Assembly: GCA_002300355.1 (NCBI GenBank)
Contig: NSGV01000001.1
Location: 5,332,001 to 5,396,000, forward strand
DNA: 64,000 bases
Direction: 5' to 3'
DNA from: Streptomyces sp. TLI_235
Lineage (GTDB): Bacteria; Actinomycetota; Actinomycetes; Streptomycetales; Streptomycetaceae
The notes below the pieces were generated by a model. It worked only from the letters and a program-made list of their open reading frames with translations, had not been told where the DNA came from and made no database searches. This document shows, in pieces, positions 14,759 to 24,419 of the stretch (position 1 is its first letter; each line of letters starts with the position of its first letter). Position numbers and translations under genes: made by a program.

Positions 14759-15454
14759 ATGGGCCAGCAGACATCCGGCACCGAGGAACGGCGCGCGGGC
14801 GACTCCGGACGCAGCGCGCTGCGCTGGGCGATGAGCCTCGCCGCCGTCGGGGTCTTCGTCATGTACCAGTCCGTGGAGACCACCCCCGCCGCCCCCCGCT
14901 CCGCCGACAACAGCCCCGCCGCCGTCGCCAGCGCCACACCGACGCCCGCCGCGCTACCCACCCGGACGGCTCCGGCCACCCACACGATGGCCCGCTCCAA
15001 GCCGGTCAAGCTGCGGATCCCGCAGCTCTTCGTCGAGGCGCCGTTCACCGAACTCGGCCTCACCCCGACCGGGGGCCTCGCCGCCCCGCCGGCCGACGAC
15101 CGCAACCTCGTCGGCTGGTACAAGGACGGCCCCACCCCCGGCGAACGCGGCCCCGCGGTGGTCGCCGGCCACGTCGACACCACCAAGGGCCCGGCGGTCT
15201 TCCTCATGCTGTACGTGCTGCGCCCCGGCAACCCCGTGGAGATCACCCGCGCGGACGGCTCGGTCGCCGTCTTCACCGTCGACTCGGTGCAGACCTTCGC
15301 CAAGAACGCCTTCCCCGACAAGCTGGTCTACGGCGACACCCCGGACGCCCAGCTGCGGTTGATCACCTGCGCCGGCGAGTACAACCGCGCCACCCACGAC
15401 TACAGCGACAACGTGGTGGTCTTCGCGCACCTCAGCGCCACCCGGCCGGCCTGA
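14759..15454 (+). CDS. Class F sortase
   Basis: 231 residues; GGGAGG at 14745-14750 precedes the ATG at 14759. One N-terminal membrane helix (about residues 20-36), a Pro/Thr/Ala linker, then the sortase barrel from about residue 82. The catalytic triad is visible: His 138 in VVAGHVDTT, Cys 204 in LITCAGEY and Arg 210 in EYNRATHDY. The enzyme is a membrane-tethered transpeptidase acting outside the cell. Class F enzymes are common in actinobacteria and their substrates are poorly known. The small protein encoded just upstream is the obvious client. Confidence 0.85.
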   Translation: MGQQTSGTEERRAGDSGRSALRWAMSLAAVGVFVMYQSVETTPAAPRSADNSPAAVASATPTPAALPTRTAPATHTMARSKPVKLRIPQLFVEAPFTELGLTPTGGLAAPPADDRNLVGWYKDGPTPGERGPAVVAGHVDTTKGPAVFLMLYVLRPGNPVEITRADGSVAVFTVDSVQTFAKNAFPDKLVYGDTPDAQLRLITCAGEYNRATHDYSDNVVVFAHLSATRPA

Positions 15455-15476
15455 GCGGGCCCCCTATCCTGGCGGG

Positions 15477-16382
15477 ATGCCGCCGCCCGCCGTCCTGCCC
15501 GCCGCCCTGCCGACCCCGCTCACCCCGGTCGACGACCCGGTGCTGGCGCGGGCCGGGGTCGAGCTCCGGCTGAAGCGCGACGACCTGCTGCACCCGATGG
15601 TGCCGGGCAACAAGTGGCGCAAGCTCACCCCCAATCTGGAACACGCGCTCGCCGAGGGGCACACCCGGCTGGTCACCTTCGGCGGCGCGTACTCCACCCA
15701 TCTGCGGGCCACAGCCGCCGCGGCCCGGGCGCTCGGGCTGGCCTCGGTGGGCGTCGTGCGCGGCGAGGAGCTCGCCGGCCGGCCGCGAAACCCGTCGCTG
15801 GCGGCGGCCGAGGCCGACGGGATGGAGCTGGAGTTCGTCACCCGCGGCGACTACCGGCAGCTGGTCCGCGACCTGGGGCGGCCGCTGGTGGAGCGGTGGG
15901 GGCGCTGCCTGGTCCTGCCGGAGGGCGGGTCCAACGCGCTCGCCGTGCACGGCACCGCGGCGCTGGCGGCCGAGCTCGGCGACCTGGGGGAGCACGACGT
16001 GGTCTGCTGCGCGGTGGGCACCGGCGGCACGCTGGCGGGCATCGCGGCGGGCCTGCCGCCCGGGGCGCGGGCCCTCGGGGTGGCGGTGCTGCGCGGCGAG
16101 GGCTACCTGGAGGACGAGGTGACCGCCCTGCACCGAGCCGCGTACGGGCGGGTCTTCGCCAACTGGCGGATCGACCACGGCCACCACGGCGGCGGGTACG
16201 GAAGGGTGCCCGCCGAGCTGGAGGCGTTCGCGGCCGGCTTCGAGCGGCGGCACGGCATCACGCTGGAGCGCCGGTACGTGGCCAAGGCGCTGCGGGCGGT
16301 CCACGGGCTGGCCGGGACGGAGGCGCTGCCGCCGGGCAGCCGGGTGACGCTGGTGGTCACCGGGGTCCCGGACGGCCGGTAG
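15477..16382 (+). CDS. PLP-dependent enzyme of the ACC deaminase / D-cysteine desulfhydrase family
   Basis: 301 residues; a GGCGGG sits directly before the ATG. The fold-type II PLP pattern is clear: LKRDDLLHPMVPGNKWRKL, with Lys of NKWRKL as the Schiff-base lysine, FGGAYSTHLRATAAAA binding the substrate carboxylate, PEGGSN, and AVGTGGTLAGI for the phosphate. The family includes 1-aminocyclopropane-1-carboxylate deaminase and D-cysteine desulfhydrase. The sequence alone does not decide which, and most actinobacterial members are uncharacterised. It is 23 bases downstream of the sortase gene on the same strand, perhaps by chance. Confidence 0.8.
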   Translation: MPPPAVLPAALPTPLTPVDDPVLARAGVELRLKRDDLLHPMVPGNKWRKLTPNLEHALAEGHTRLVTFGGAYSTHLRATAAAARALGLASVGVVRGEELAGRPRNPSLAAAEADGMELEFVTRGDYRQLVRDLGRPLVERWGRCLVLPEGGSNALAVHGTAALAAELGDLGEHDVVCCAVGTGGTLAGIAAGLPPGARALGVAVLRGEGYLEDEVTALHRAAYGRVFANWRIDHGHHGGGYGRVPAELEAFAAGFERRHGITLERRYVAKALRAVHGLAGTEALPPGSRVTLVVTGVPDGR

Positions 16383-16403
16383 GACGGCCGTCCGGGACCC
16401 CGG
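16360..16403. terminator. Bidirectional hairpin terminator overlapping a stop codon
   Basis: Perfect 19-bp stem (16360-16378 with 16385-16403, 6-base loop) between two convergent genes. The left arm encodes the last residues of the PLP enzyme. Confidence 0.75.
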
Positions 16404-16406
16404 GTG

Positions 16407-17918
16407 TCAGCCGTAGCTGAGGTCGGAGCAGAGGTCGGTGTCGGCGGGGCGGGTGTTCGCGGAGATGCCGGTGGGGATGCCGCTCGGCAGGGTCACCGGG
16501 CCGGAGGTGTCGCCGGAGGCGTGGTCCTGGCCGAGTGTCAGGACGAGGCCGTCGGCATCGGCGTCGGGGCGGACAGTGGCGCCGGGGTAGAGGGCGGCCA
16601 GCTGTTCGGCGGCGGCCTGGTGGCCGGGGGAGTAGCCGATCACGGTGGTGTTCCGGCCCTTGGTGTTGGGGCCGACCACGACCTCGCGGTAGCCGTGCGC
16701 CCTGAGCGCGGTCGCGGCGCGGCCCGCGGTGCCGGTGGCACCGGAGGCGTTGTGCACGGTGACCGGGACGGCGGTGGCGTCCGGTTCGGCCGCGCGGGTC
16801 TGCCCCGGGGTGGCGGAGGGCGAGCCGGCGGCGGAGGGCGTCGGTGCGGCGGGCGCCGAGGGCGTGGCGGTGGTGGCCGGCGCGGTGCTCCGGCCGTCCA
16901 GGGTGCGGTCCTGGCGGAGCAGTTCCCAGAGGGTGTCGACGTCGGGGTGGACGAGCGCGACCCGGGCGCCGGAGTACTCCCAGGGCACGGTGACGAAGGA
17001 GATGTCGGCCAGCTTGATGTTCTGCAGCGACTGGGCGAAGGTGGCGAGCTTCATGGCGCTGCCGAGCTCCTCGTCCACGGTGAGCGACCTGGTCGCGGCG
17101 TCGGCGAGCGGCAGCAGGGTGGTGAGGTCGAAGCCCTGGCCCTGGACCTTCTTGATGAGCGAGGAGAGGAAGGCCTGCTGGCGCTTCATCCGGCCGATGT
17201 CGGAGCCGTCGCCGAAGCCGTGCCGGGCCCGGACGTAGTCGAGGGCCTGCTGGCCGCTGAGCGTCCGGCGGCCCTTGGTGAGGTGTATGCCGTAGGAGTC
17301 GACGTCGTTGGGCACGCAGACGTCGACACCGTGCACCGCGTCGGTCATCGCGGCGAAGCCCTTGAAGTCGACCACGATCGTGTGGTCGATCCGCAGGCCG
17401 GTGAGCGCCTCCACGGTGTTCTGGGTGCAGGCCGGGTTGCCCTGCGGGTACAGGCCGACGGTGAAGGCCGAGTTGAACATCTGGTTGGTGCGCTCGGCCG
17501 TCCAGGAGCCGTTCGGCAGCTTGCACGGCGGGACGGTGACCAGGGTGTCGCGGGGGATGGAGACGCCCACCGCGTGCTTGTGGTCGGCGTGGACGTGCAG
17601 CAGGATCGCGGTGTCCGAGTGGCCGACGCCCTCGTCACCGCCGCCGAGCGCGCTGTTGCCGTCGGCGCGGGTGTCCGAGCCGAGCAGCAGGATGTTGACC
17701 GGGCGGCCGCCGCCCGTGGTGGTGGGGCCGGCCGGTGGGCGGCTGGTGGCGATGCCGTCCGCGGAGAAGGTGCTGATGTTCTGGTTCAGGCGGTGGTAGA
17801 ACCAGGCGCCCGCGCCGGCGGTCGCCAGCACCAGAACGGCGGCGGTGGCGCCGGCGATCCGCGCCAGGCGGCGGCCCGTCGTGCGCGCGGACGCGCCGGA
17901 CCCGCTCTTCTCGGTCAT
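16407..17918 (-). CDS. LytR-CpsA-Psr (LCP) family cell-wall glycopolymer ligase
   Basis: 503 residues from the ATG at 17918; a GTG three bases upstream is equally possible, and a GAGAG lies upstream. A single membrane helix (VLVLATAGAGAWFYHRL) is followed by the LCP domain: NILLLGSDTR, HSDTAILLHV, VSIPRDTLV, the Arg-rich DYVRARHGFGDGSDIGRMKRQQ, and the terminal FVTVPW. A Pro/Ala/Ser/Thr linker then leads to a LytR_C domain (VTVHNASGATGTA, VVVGP, and so on). LCP proteins transfer lipid-linked glycopolymers such as teichoic acids to peptidoglycan outside the membrane. It is convergent with the PLP gene. Confidence 0.92.
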   Translation of the reverse strand: MTEKSGSGASARTTGRRLARIAGATAAVLVLATAGAGAWFYHRLNQNISTFSADGIATSRPPAGPTTTGGGRPVNILLLGSDTRADGNSALGGGDEGVGHSDTAILLHVHADHKHAVGVSIPRDTLVTVPPCKLPNGSWTAERTNQMFNSAFTVGLYPQGNPACTQNTVEALTGLRIDHTIVVDFKGFAAMTDAVHGVDVCVPNDVDSYGIHLTKGRRTLSGQQALDYVRARHGFGDGSDIGRMKRQQAFLSSLIKKVQGQGFDLTTLLPLADAATRSLTVDEELGSAMKLATFAQSLQNIKLADISFVTVPWEYSGARVALVHPDVDTLWELLRQDRTLDGRSTAPATTATPSAPAAPTPSAAGSPSATPGQTRAAEPDATAVPVTVHNASGATGTAGRAATALRAHGYREVVVGPNTKGRNTTVIGYSPGHQAAAEQLAALYPGATVRPDADADGLVLTLGQDHASGDTSGPVTLPSGIPTGISANTRPADTDLCSDLSYG

Positions 17919-18095
17919 CACACAGTTGCTCTCTGTACGGCCGTGCCCGGCCCGATGTGCCCAATGGCCGGCACTCCTGTGTGCCCCCACCTCTGAGACG
18001 GCCTGGCGGGCCGTTCGGTTACACGCGGACCCGACCGGATACGGATTTTCTCCGTCCGAACCCGATCGGATCCCCCCCCCGGCGCGTGCCACCGG

Positions 18096-18551
18096 TCAGG
18101 CCGGCGGGGCGGCGCCCTCCAGCATCCGGCGGAGCAGGTCGCGCAGCTGGAGGCGCTCCTCGGGAGCGAGGGCGGCGAGCGGCTCGCGGGCGAAGTGCAG
18201 CGACTCGCGCAGTTCGATGGAGGCGGCCGTCCCGGCGCCGGTGGCGGCGACCAGCTTGACCCGGCGGTCCTGCGGATCGGCCTCGCGGGTGACGAACCCG
18301 CGGGTCTCCAGCCGGTCGACGATGCCGGTGATGTTGGATGGCTCGCAGCTCAGCGTCTGCGCGATGTGGCGCATCGGCATCGGTCCGCGCCGCAGCAGGG
18401 CGAGCACCTTGGCCTGGGCGCCGGTGAGCGAGCGGGCGGCGGCGGCCTCCTCGTACTCGCGGTGGAAGATTCCGACCAGATTCGCCATGAGGTCGGTGAC
18501 CTCCAGCGTGACCGGGTCCGTGAGCGGCTGCTGCGTCTCCATGGCACCCAT
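18096..18551 (-). CDS. MarR-family transcriptional regulator
   Basis: 151 residues. Winged helix-turn-helix: LTGAQAKVLALLRRG, MRHIAQTLSCEPSNITGIVDRLETRGFVTREADPQDRRVKLV, with the wing DPQDRR typical of MarR. It is divergent from the NADPH-dependent oxidoreductase gene with an 89-base A/T-rich spacer, so it probably controls that gene and itself. The ligand is unknown. A second ATG nine bases in is possible. Confidence 0.88.
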   Translation of the reverse strand: MGAMETQQPLTDPVTLEVTDLMANLVGIFHREYEEAAAARSLTGAQAKVLALLRRGPMPMRHIAQTLSCEPSNITGIVDRLETRGFVTREADPQDRRVKLVAATGAGTAASIELRESLHFAREPLAALAPEERLQLRDLLRRMLEGAAPPA

Positions 18552-18640
18552 GCTACCTGAACATTTGACAACATGAACTATTCGTGTCCACGATTGCTTC
18601 AGTAACTCAACCTTTCAGGTGCCACGACATGGAGACAGCA
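18552..18640. promoter_or_regulatory. Divergent MarR/oxidoreductase promoter region
   Basis: This spacer is clearly richer in A/T than its surroundings. It carries TTGACA at 18565-18570, a good -35 element for the plus strand, flanked by related GAACAT and CATGAAC motifs. No convincing -10 hexamer was found. A MarR operator would be expected here. Confidence 0.45.
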
Positions 18641-19660
18641 ATGGCAGAGCAGGCGATCCCCACCACCGGCCGCGAGTGGCACCTGGCCGCGCGCCCCGTC
18701 GGACGGCCCGTCCCCGGCGACTTCGCGCTGGTCGAAGCCCCGGTACGGCAGCCGGAGCCGGGCGAGATCCTGGTTCGCAACGCCTACCTCTCGGTCGACC
18801 CGTACATGCGCGGACGGATGAACGACGTCAAGTCGTACGTCCCGCCGTTCGCGATCGGCGCGCCCATGGACGGCGGCGCGGTCGGTTACGTGGTCGCCTC
18901 CGCCGCCGAGGGCTTCGCGGTCGGCGACGCCGTCCTGCACGGCCTCGGCTGGCGCGAGTACGCCACGCTGCCCGCCGCGCAGAGCGTCAAGGTCGACCCC
19001 GCGCTCGCCCCGCTCTCGTACTACCTCGGCGTGCTCGGCATGCCCGGCCTCACCGCCTACGCGGGCCTGCTGGAGGTCGCCTCCTTCAAGGAGGGCGACA
19101 CCGTCTTCGTCTCCGGCGCGGCCGGCGCGGTCGGCTCGCTGGTCGGCCAGATCGCCCGCCTCAAGGGTGCCGCCCGGGTCGTCGGCTCGGCCGGTTCCGC
19201 CGAGAAGGTCGCCACCCTCACCGGCTCCTACGGCTTCGACGCCGCCTTCAACTACAAGGACGGCCCGGTCGCCGAGCAGCTCGCCGCGGCCGCCCCCGAG
19301 GGCATCGACGTCTACTTCGACAACGTCGGCGGTGACCACCTGGAGGCCGCGATCGGCGCCCTCAACCCGCACGGCCGGGTCACCATGTGCGGCGCCATCG
19401 CCCAGTACAACGACACCACCGCGCCGGCCGCCCCGCGCAACCTCGCCCTCGTCATCGGCAAGCGGCTGCACCTGCAGGGCATGCTGGTGCGCGACCACGC
19501 CGCCCTGCAGCCGCAGTTCATCGCCGAGGTGGCCGGCTGGCTGAAGGACGGCAGCCTGCGCTACGACGAGACGGTCGTCGAGGGCGTCGAGAACACCGCG
19601 GAGGCCTTCCTCGGCCTGCTCCGCGGCGACAACACCGGCAAGATGGTCGTCAAGCTCTGA
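18641..19660 (+). CDS. NADP-dependent medium-chain oxidoreductase (curA / leukotriene B4 12-hydroxydehydrogenase type)
   Basis: 339 residues; GGAGA at 18631 points to the ATG at 18641 (an in-frame ATG at 18629 overlaps that site). MDR-type: VDPYMRGRMNDV, the Rossmann glycine block SGAAGAVGSLVGQIARLKGA, the NADP-binding SAEK, and FDNVGGDHLEAAI, MCGAIAQYN, QGMLV near the end. There are no zinc ligands, as expected in this subfamily, which reduces the C=C bond of enones and enals with NADPH. It is likely a cytosolic detoxification or redox enzyme under the divergent MarR regulator. Confidence 0.88.
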   Translation: MAEQAIPTTGREWHLAARPVGRPVPGDFALVEAPVRQPEPGEILVRNAYLSVDPYMRGRMNDVKSYVPPFAIGAPMDGGAVGYVVASAAEGFAVGDAVLHGLGWREYATLPAAQSVKVDPALAPLSYYLGVLGMPGLTAYAGLLEVASFKEGDTVFVSGAAGAVGSLVGQIARLKGAARVVGSAGSAEKVATLTGSYGFDAAFNYKDGPVAEQLAAAAPEGIDVYFDNVGGDHLEAAIGALNPHGRVTMCGAIAQYNDTTAPAAPRNLALVIGKRLHLQGMLVRDHAALQPQFIAEVAGWLKDGSLRYDETVVEGVENTAEAFLGLLRGDNTGKMVVKL

Positions 19661-19683
19661 CCTCCTGACGCACCGTCACCGTC

Positions 19684-19711
19684 ACCCCCGCGGGCACTCG
19701 CCCGCGGGGGT
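19684..19711 (+). terminator. Hairpin terminator after the oxidoreductase gene
   Basis: Perfect 12-bp stem ACCCCCGCGGGC / GCCCGCGGGGGT with loop ACTC, 23 bases after the stop codon. Confidence 0.75.
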
Positions 19712-20015
19712 GGTTCGCGTACCGGTCGGCGGTGCTGCGGCCCAGGTGGGAGGCCCGACGGGACGTCAGTATCCGTCGCCGCGGCGGGTGATGGTGCGCC
19801 CCCGGACGGAATAGGTCCGTTCGGGGGAGAGCGCCCGCAAGGGGGTGGACCTCATGGTGGATTCGACTAGCATGGAGGGAAAGCTTGTCCGTTTTGCTCA
19901 ATTTGATTACCTAATGTCGAGTAAGTTGAGCATCACGGTTGGTAGGGAATACCTGTCGGCGCGAGGTACGAGGCAGCTGGGGAAGGCGACCCTCGTCCAC
20001 AGCCTGGAGGTCCCG
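19712..20015 (+). promoter_or_regulatory. Upstream region of the DUF3145 gene
   Basis: About 300 bases without a convincing gene. The stretch 19885-19945 is unusually A/T-rich and contains a 7-bp inverted repeat, TGCTCAA (19895-19901) and TTGAGCA (19926-19932). This is where the promoter or operator of the downstream gene is expected. The frame is open upstream from 19845, but the family start and the ribosome site place the real start at 20016. Confidence 0.45.
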
Positions 20016-20510
20016 GTGACGACACGTGGTGTCCTGTACATCCACTCCGCGCCCCGCGCGCTGTGCCCGCACGTCGAGTGGGCGGTCGCGGGCGTGCTCG
20101 GCGTGCGGGTCAGCCTCGACTGGATCCGCCAGCCCGCCGCGCCCGGACACTGGCGTGCCGAGCTCTCCTGGCAGGGTGAGCCCGGCGCCGCCTCGCGACT
20201 GGCGTCCGCCCTGCGCGGCTGGCAGCTCATCCGGTACGAGGTCACCGGCGAGCCCTGCGCGAGCGCGGAGGGCGAGCGCTACAGCTCGACCCCGAGCCTC
20301 GGCATCTTCCACGCCGTCACCGGCATGCACGGCGACATCCTGATCCCGGAGGACCGGCTGCGGGCGGTGCTGCTCCGCGCCCGGACCGAGGGCGGCGACC
20401 TGGAGACCGAACTCGCCCGGCTGCTCGGCAAGCCCTGGGACGACGAACTCGAGCCCTTCCGCTACGCCGGCGAGGGCGCCCCCGTCCGCTGGCTGCACCA
20501 GGTGGTCTGA
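20016..20510 (+). CDS. DUF3145 protein
   Basis: 164 residues from the GTG at 20016, with GGAGG at 20007-20011. This start gives the family's usual length and its conserved opening TTRGVLYIHSAPRALCPHVEWA. Other conserved blocks: SLDWIRQPAAPG, ASALRGWQL, EGERYSSTP, LGIFHAVTGMHGDI and the invariant end AGEGAPVRWLHQVV. It is an actinobacterial protein of unknown function, cytoplasmic, without membrane segments. In Streptomyces it commonly lies next to the fatty acid synthase genes, as here, where it converges on fabF. Confidence 0.88.
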   Translation: MTTRGVLYIHSAPRALCPHVEWAVAGVLGVRVSLDWIRQPAAPGHWRAELSWQGEPGAASRLASALRGWQLIRYEVTGEPCASAEGERYSSTPSLGIFHAVTGMHGDILIPEDRLRAVLLRARTEGGDLETELARLLGKPWDDELEPFRYAGEGAPVRWLHQVV

Positions 20511-20517
20511 CCCGCCC

Positions 20518-20550
20518 GGCCCCCGCGCACGCGAAAGGGGCGCGGGGGCC
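20518..20550. terminator. Hairpin between DUF3145 gene and fabF
   Basis: An 11-bp stem GGCCCCCGCGC / GCGCGGGGGCC between convergent genes, so it may serve both directions. Confidence 0.6.
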
Positions 20551-20643
20551 GCGCGGACCGGAGGGCGGATGCCGTGCCCTGTCGATCCGCGCGGTGCCCC
20601 GCGCCCCTTCCCTCAGCCGCTACCGGTGGTGAGTGAGCGATTC

Positions 20644-21912
<1,269 letters not shown>

Positions 21913-22026
21913 TGGTTTCTTCTTCTCTCACGTGTGCAAGGGGTGGCGGAGGGGCCGGGGGGAACGGCCGACCGGGGCGGGGTACGCCCCGGTCGACCGC
22001 GGGCGACCGGCGAGCCGGCCGCGGGT

Positions 22027-22269
22027 TCAGCTGTTGGCGAGGATGTAGTCCACCGCGTCGCCGACGGTCTTGAGGTTCTTGACCTCGTCGTCCGGGATCT
22101 TCACGTCGAAGCGCTCCTCGGCGGCCACGACGACCTCGACCATGGAGAGCGAGTCGACGTCCAGGTCGTCGGTGAAGGACTTGTCGAGCTCGACGTCCTC
22201 GGCCGGGATGCCGGCGATCTCGTTGACGATCTCGGCGAGACCTTCCAGAACCTCGTCCTTGGTAGCCAT
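22027..22269 (-). CDS. acpP: Acyl carrier protein
   Basis: 80 residues, acidic. Ser 40 in DVDSLSMVE is the 4'-phosphopantetheine attachment site. It carries the growing acyl chain for FabH and FabF. It lies between fabH and fabF in the operon, with a GAGGAGC ribosome site just upstream of the start. Confidence 0.97.
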   Translation of the reverse strand: MATKDEVLEGLAEIVNEIAGIPAEDVELDKSFTDDLDVDSLSMVEVVVAAEERFDVKIPDDEVKNLKTVGDAVDYILANS

Positions 22270-22359
22270 AGCGGCTGCTCCTCTTCGGGTGTAGACAGCG
22301 AGCGGTCCGGCGGACCGTCGCGGGTTTGCGGGGCGCGGGCGCCCTGGGGAGAGTGACGC

Positions 22360-23391
22360 CTAGGGGAGAGTAACGACTGCGGCGGCGTACACGAGACCCG
22401 CCCCGAAGCCGATGATGAGCGCGAGGTCGCCGCTCTTGGCCTCACCGCTCTCCAGCATGCGCTCCATCGCCAGCGGAATGGAGGCAGCCGAGGTGTTGCC
22501 GGTCTCGGCGATGTCGCGGGCGACCGGCACCGACTCGGGCAGCTTCAGCGCCTTGATCATGGCATCGGTGATCCGCATGTTCGCCTGGTGCGGGATGAAG
22601 GCGCCGAGCTGGTCGGCGGTGATCCCGGCGGCGTCCAGCGCCTGCTGGGCCACCTTCGCCATCTCCCAGACCGCCCAGCGGAAGACGGACTGACCCTCCA
22701 TCCGCAGCGCCGGCCACTTGGTCTCGTCGCCGGCGCCGTTGACGGCGTCCTCCTTGGCGAACGCGGTGTCCCAGGCCTGGGTCTGCGAGATGACGTCGCG
22801 CTGCGAGCCGTCCGAGCCCCATATCACCTTGCCGATGCCGGGGGTGTCGGACGGGCCGACCACCGCCGCGCCGGCGCCGTCACCGAAGATGAAGGCGGTC
22901 GAGCGGTCGGAGGTGTCGGTCAGGTCGCTGAGCCGCTCCACGCCGATCACCAGCACGTACTCGGCGCTGCCGCCGCGCACCATGCCGTCGGCCAGGCCCA
23001 GGCCGTAGCCGAAGCCGGCGCAGGCGGCCGAGATGTCGAAGGCCGGGGCGGTGCCGCAGCCCAGCCGGTCGGCGATCTCGGTGGCGATCGCCGGGGTCTG
23101 CTTCAGGTGCGAGACGGTCGCCACGATCACGCCGCCGATCTGCTCCGGGCTGATCCCGGCCTGCGCGATCGCCTTGCCCGCGGCCTGCACCGACATCTCG
23201 GCGACGGTCTCCTCCGGGCCGGCCCAGCGGCGCTCGGCGATCCCGCTGCGGGTGCGGATCCACTCGTCCGAGGACTCGATCCAGTTGAGCACCTCGGCGT
23301 TGGGGATCACCCGGACGGGGCGGTAGCCGCCGACCCCGTGGATGCGCGAGTGCGCGGCACCGGTGGCGGGCTTGATCTGGGGCGCTGTCAT
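22360..23391 (-). CDS. fabH: beta-ketoacyl-ACP synthase III
   Basis: 343 residues. Catalytic Cys 124 in SAACAGFGYG, His 268 in FIPHQANMR and Asn 299 in ETGNTSAAS; the glycine-rich end is IGFGAGLVYAAAV. It starts fatty acid chains by condensing acyl-CoA (branched starters in Streptomyces) with malonyl-ACP. The ATG at 23391 overlaps the fabD stop codon as ATGA, so the two are translationally coupled. Longer in-frame starts within fabD are unlikely. Confidence 0.96.
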   Translation of the reverse strand: MTAPQIKPATGAAHSRIHGVGGYRPVRVIPNAEVLNWIESSDEWIRTRSGIAERRWAGPEETVAEMSVQAAGKAIAQAGISPEQIGGVIVATVSHLKQTPAIATEIADRLGCGTAPAFDISAACAGFGYGLGLADGMVRGGSAEYVLVIGVERLSDLTDTSDRSTAFIFGDGAGAAVVGPSDTPGIGKVIWGSDGSQRDVISQTQAWDTAFAKEDAVNGAGDETKWPALRMEGQSVFRWAVWEMAKVAQQALDAAGITADQLGAFIPHQANMRITDAMIKALKLPESVPVARDIAETGNTSAASIPLAMERMLESGEAKSGDLALIIGFGAGLVYAAAVVTLP

Positions 23392-24329
23392 CCGTTGTTC
23401 TCCTGAGCACCGTGCTCGGCGACCAGCCCGAGGGCCTTGTCGAGATCGGCAGGGGTCTTGAGGGCCAGCGTCGCCACACCCTTGAGGTTGCGCTTGACCA
23501 GGTTGGTGAGGGTGCCCGCGGGGGACAGCTCGATCACGGCCGTCGCACCGAGCTGCTGGAGGGCCTCCATGCACAGGTCCCAGCGGACCGGGTTGGAGAC
23601 CTGTGACACCAGGCGGGCCAGCACGTCGGCGCCGGAGGCGACCACGCCGCCGTCCCGGTTGGAGACGTACGCGACGGCCGGGTCGGCGACCGACAGGCCC
23701 GGCGCGAACTTCTCCAGCCGCGCCACACCCGGAGCCATGTGCTCGGTGTGGAACGCGCCGGCCACCTTCAGCGGGATCAGCCGGGCGCCGGCCGGCGGGT
23801 CCGCCTTCAGCGCCTCCAGCTGCTCCAGGGTGCCGGCCGCCACGATCTGGCCGCCGCCGTTGTTGTTGGCCGCGGTCACCCCGTGCTCGGCGAGCTTGGC
23901 GGCGACGACGTCCGGCTCGCCGCCGAGGACGGCGGTCATGCCGGTCGCGGTCACCGCGGCGGCCTCCGCCATGCCCAGGCTGCGCTCGCGAACGAACGCC
24001 AGGGCGTCGTCGGCGCTCAGCACACCCGCCAGGGCGGCCGCGGTGATCTCACCGACGCTGTGGCCGGCCACACCGCCCACCACCGAGCGGAAGTCACGGT
24101 CGGCGAACAGCACGCCGGCGGTCACCAGACCGGCGGCCACCAGCAGCGGCTGGGCCACCGCGGTGTCCTTGATCTCTTCCTCGGAAGCCTCGGTGCCGTA
24201 GCGGACGAGGTCGAGACCGGCCACCTCGGACCACTGCTCGAGGCGGTCGGCGGCGCCGTCCAGCTCGAGCCAGGGGCTGAGGAATCCGGGGGTCTGAGCA
24301 CCCTGTCCAGGGGCGACGATTACGAGCAC
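23388..24329 (-). CDS. fabD: Malonyl-CoA:ACP transacylase
   Basis: 313 residues from a GTG with GAGAGAGGG upstream. GQGAQ at the N-terminus, catalytic Ser 91 in GHSVGE, Arg 116 for the malonyl carboxylate and His 194 in GAFHTEHM. It loads malonate onto AcpP. First gene of the fabD-fabH-acpP-fabF operon. The 90-base gap from fasR should hold the operon promoter and the FasR binding site, though no motif was certain by eye. Confidence 0.96.
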   Translation of the reverse strand: MLVIVAPGQGAQTPGFLSPWLELDGAADRLEQWSEVAGLDLVRYGTEASEEEIKDTAVAQPLLVAAGLVTAGVLFADRDFRSVVGGVAGHSVGEITAAALAGVLSADDALAFVRERSLGMAEAAAVTATGMTAVLGGEPDVVAAKLAEHGVTAANNNGGGQIVAAGTLEQLEALKADPPAGARLIPLKVAGAFHTEHMAPGVARLEKFAPGLSVADPAVAYVSNRDGGVVASGADVLARLVSQVSNPVRWDLCMEALQQLGATAVIELSPAGTLTNLVKRNLKGVATLALKTPADLDKALGLVAEHGAQENNG

Positions 24330-24419
24330 GGTTCAACCCTCTCTCGCCAGGCACCCGTGGGCGGGTAGGCGACGACAACGAAGAAAAGCACGCCGGGTTG
24401 TGCAGTCCCTACAGCGCGG

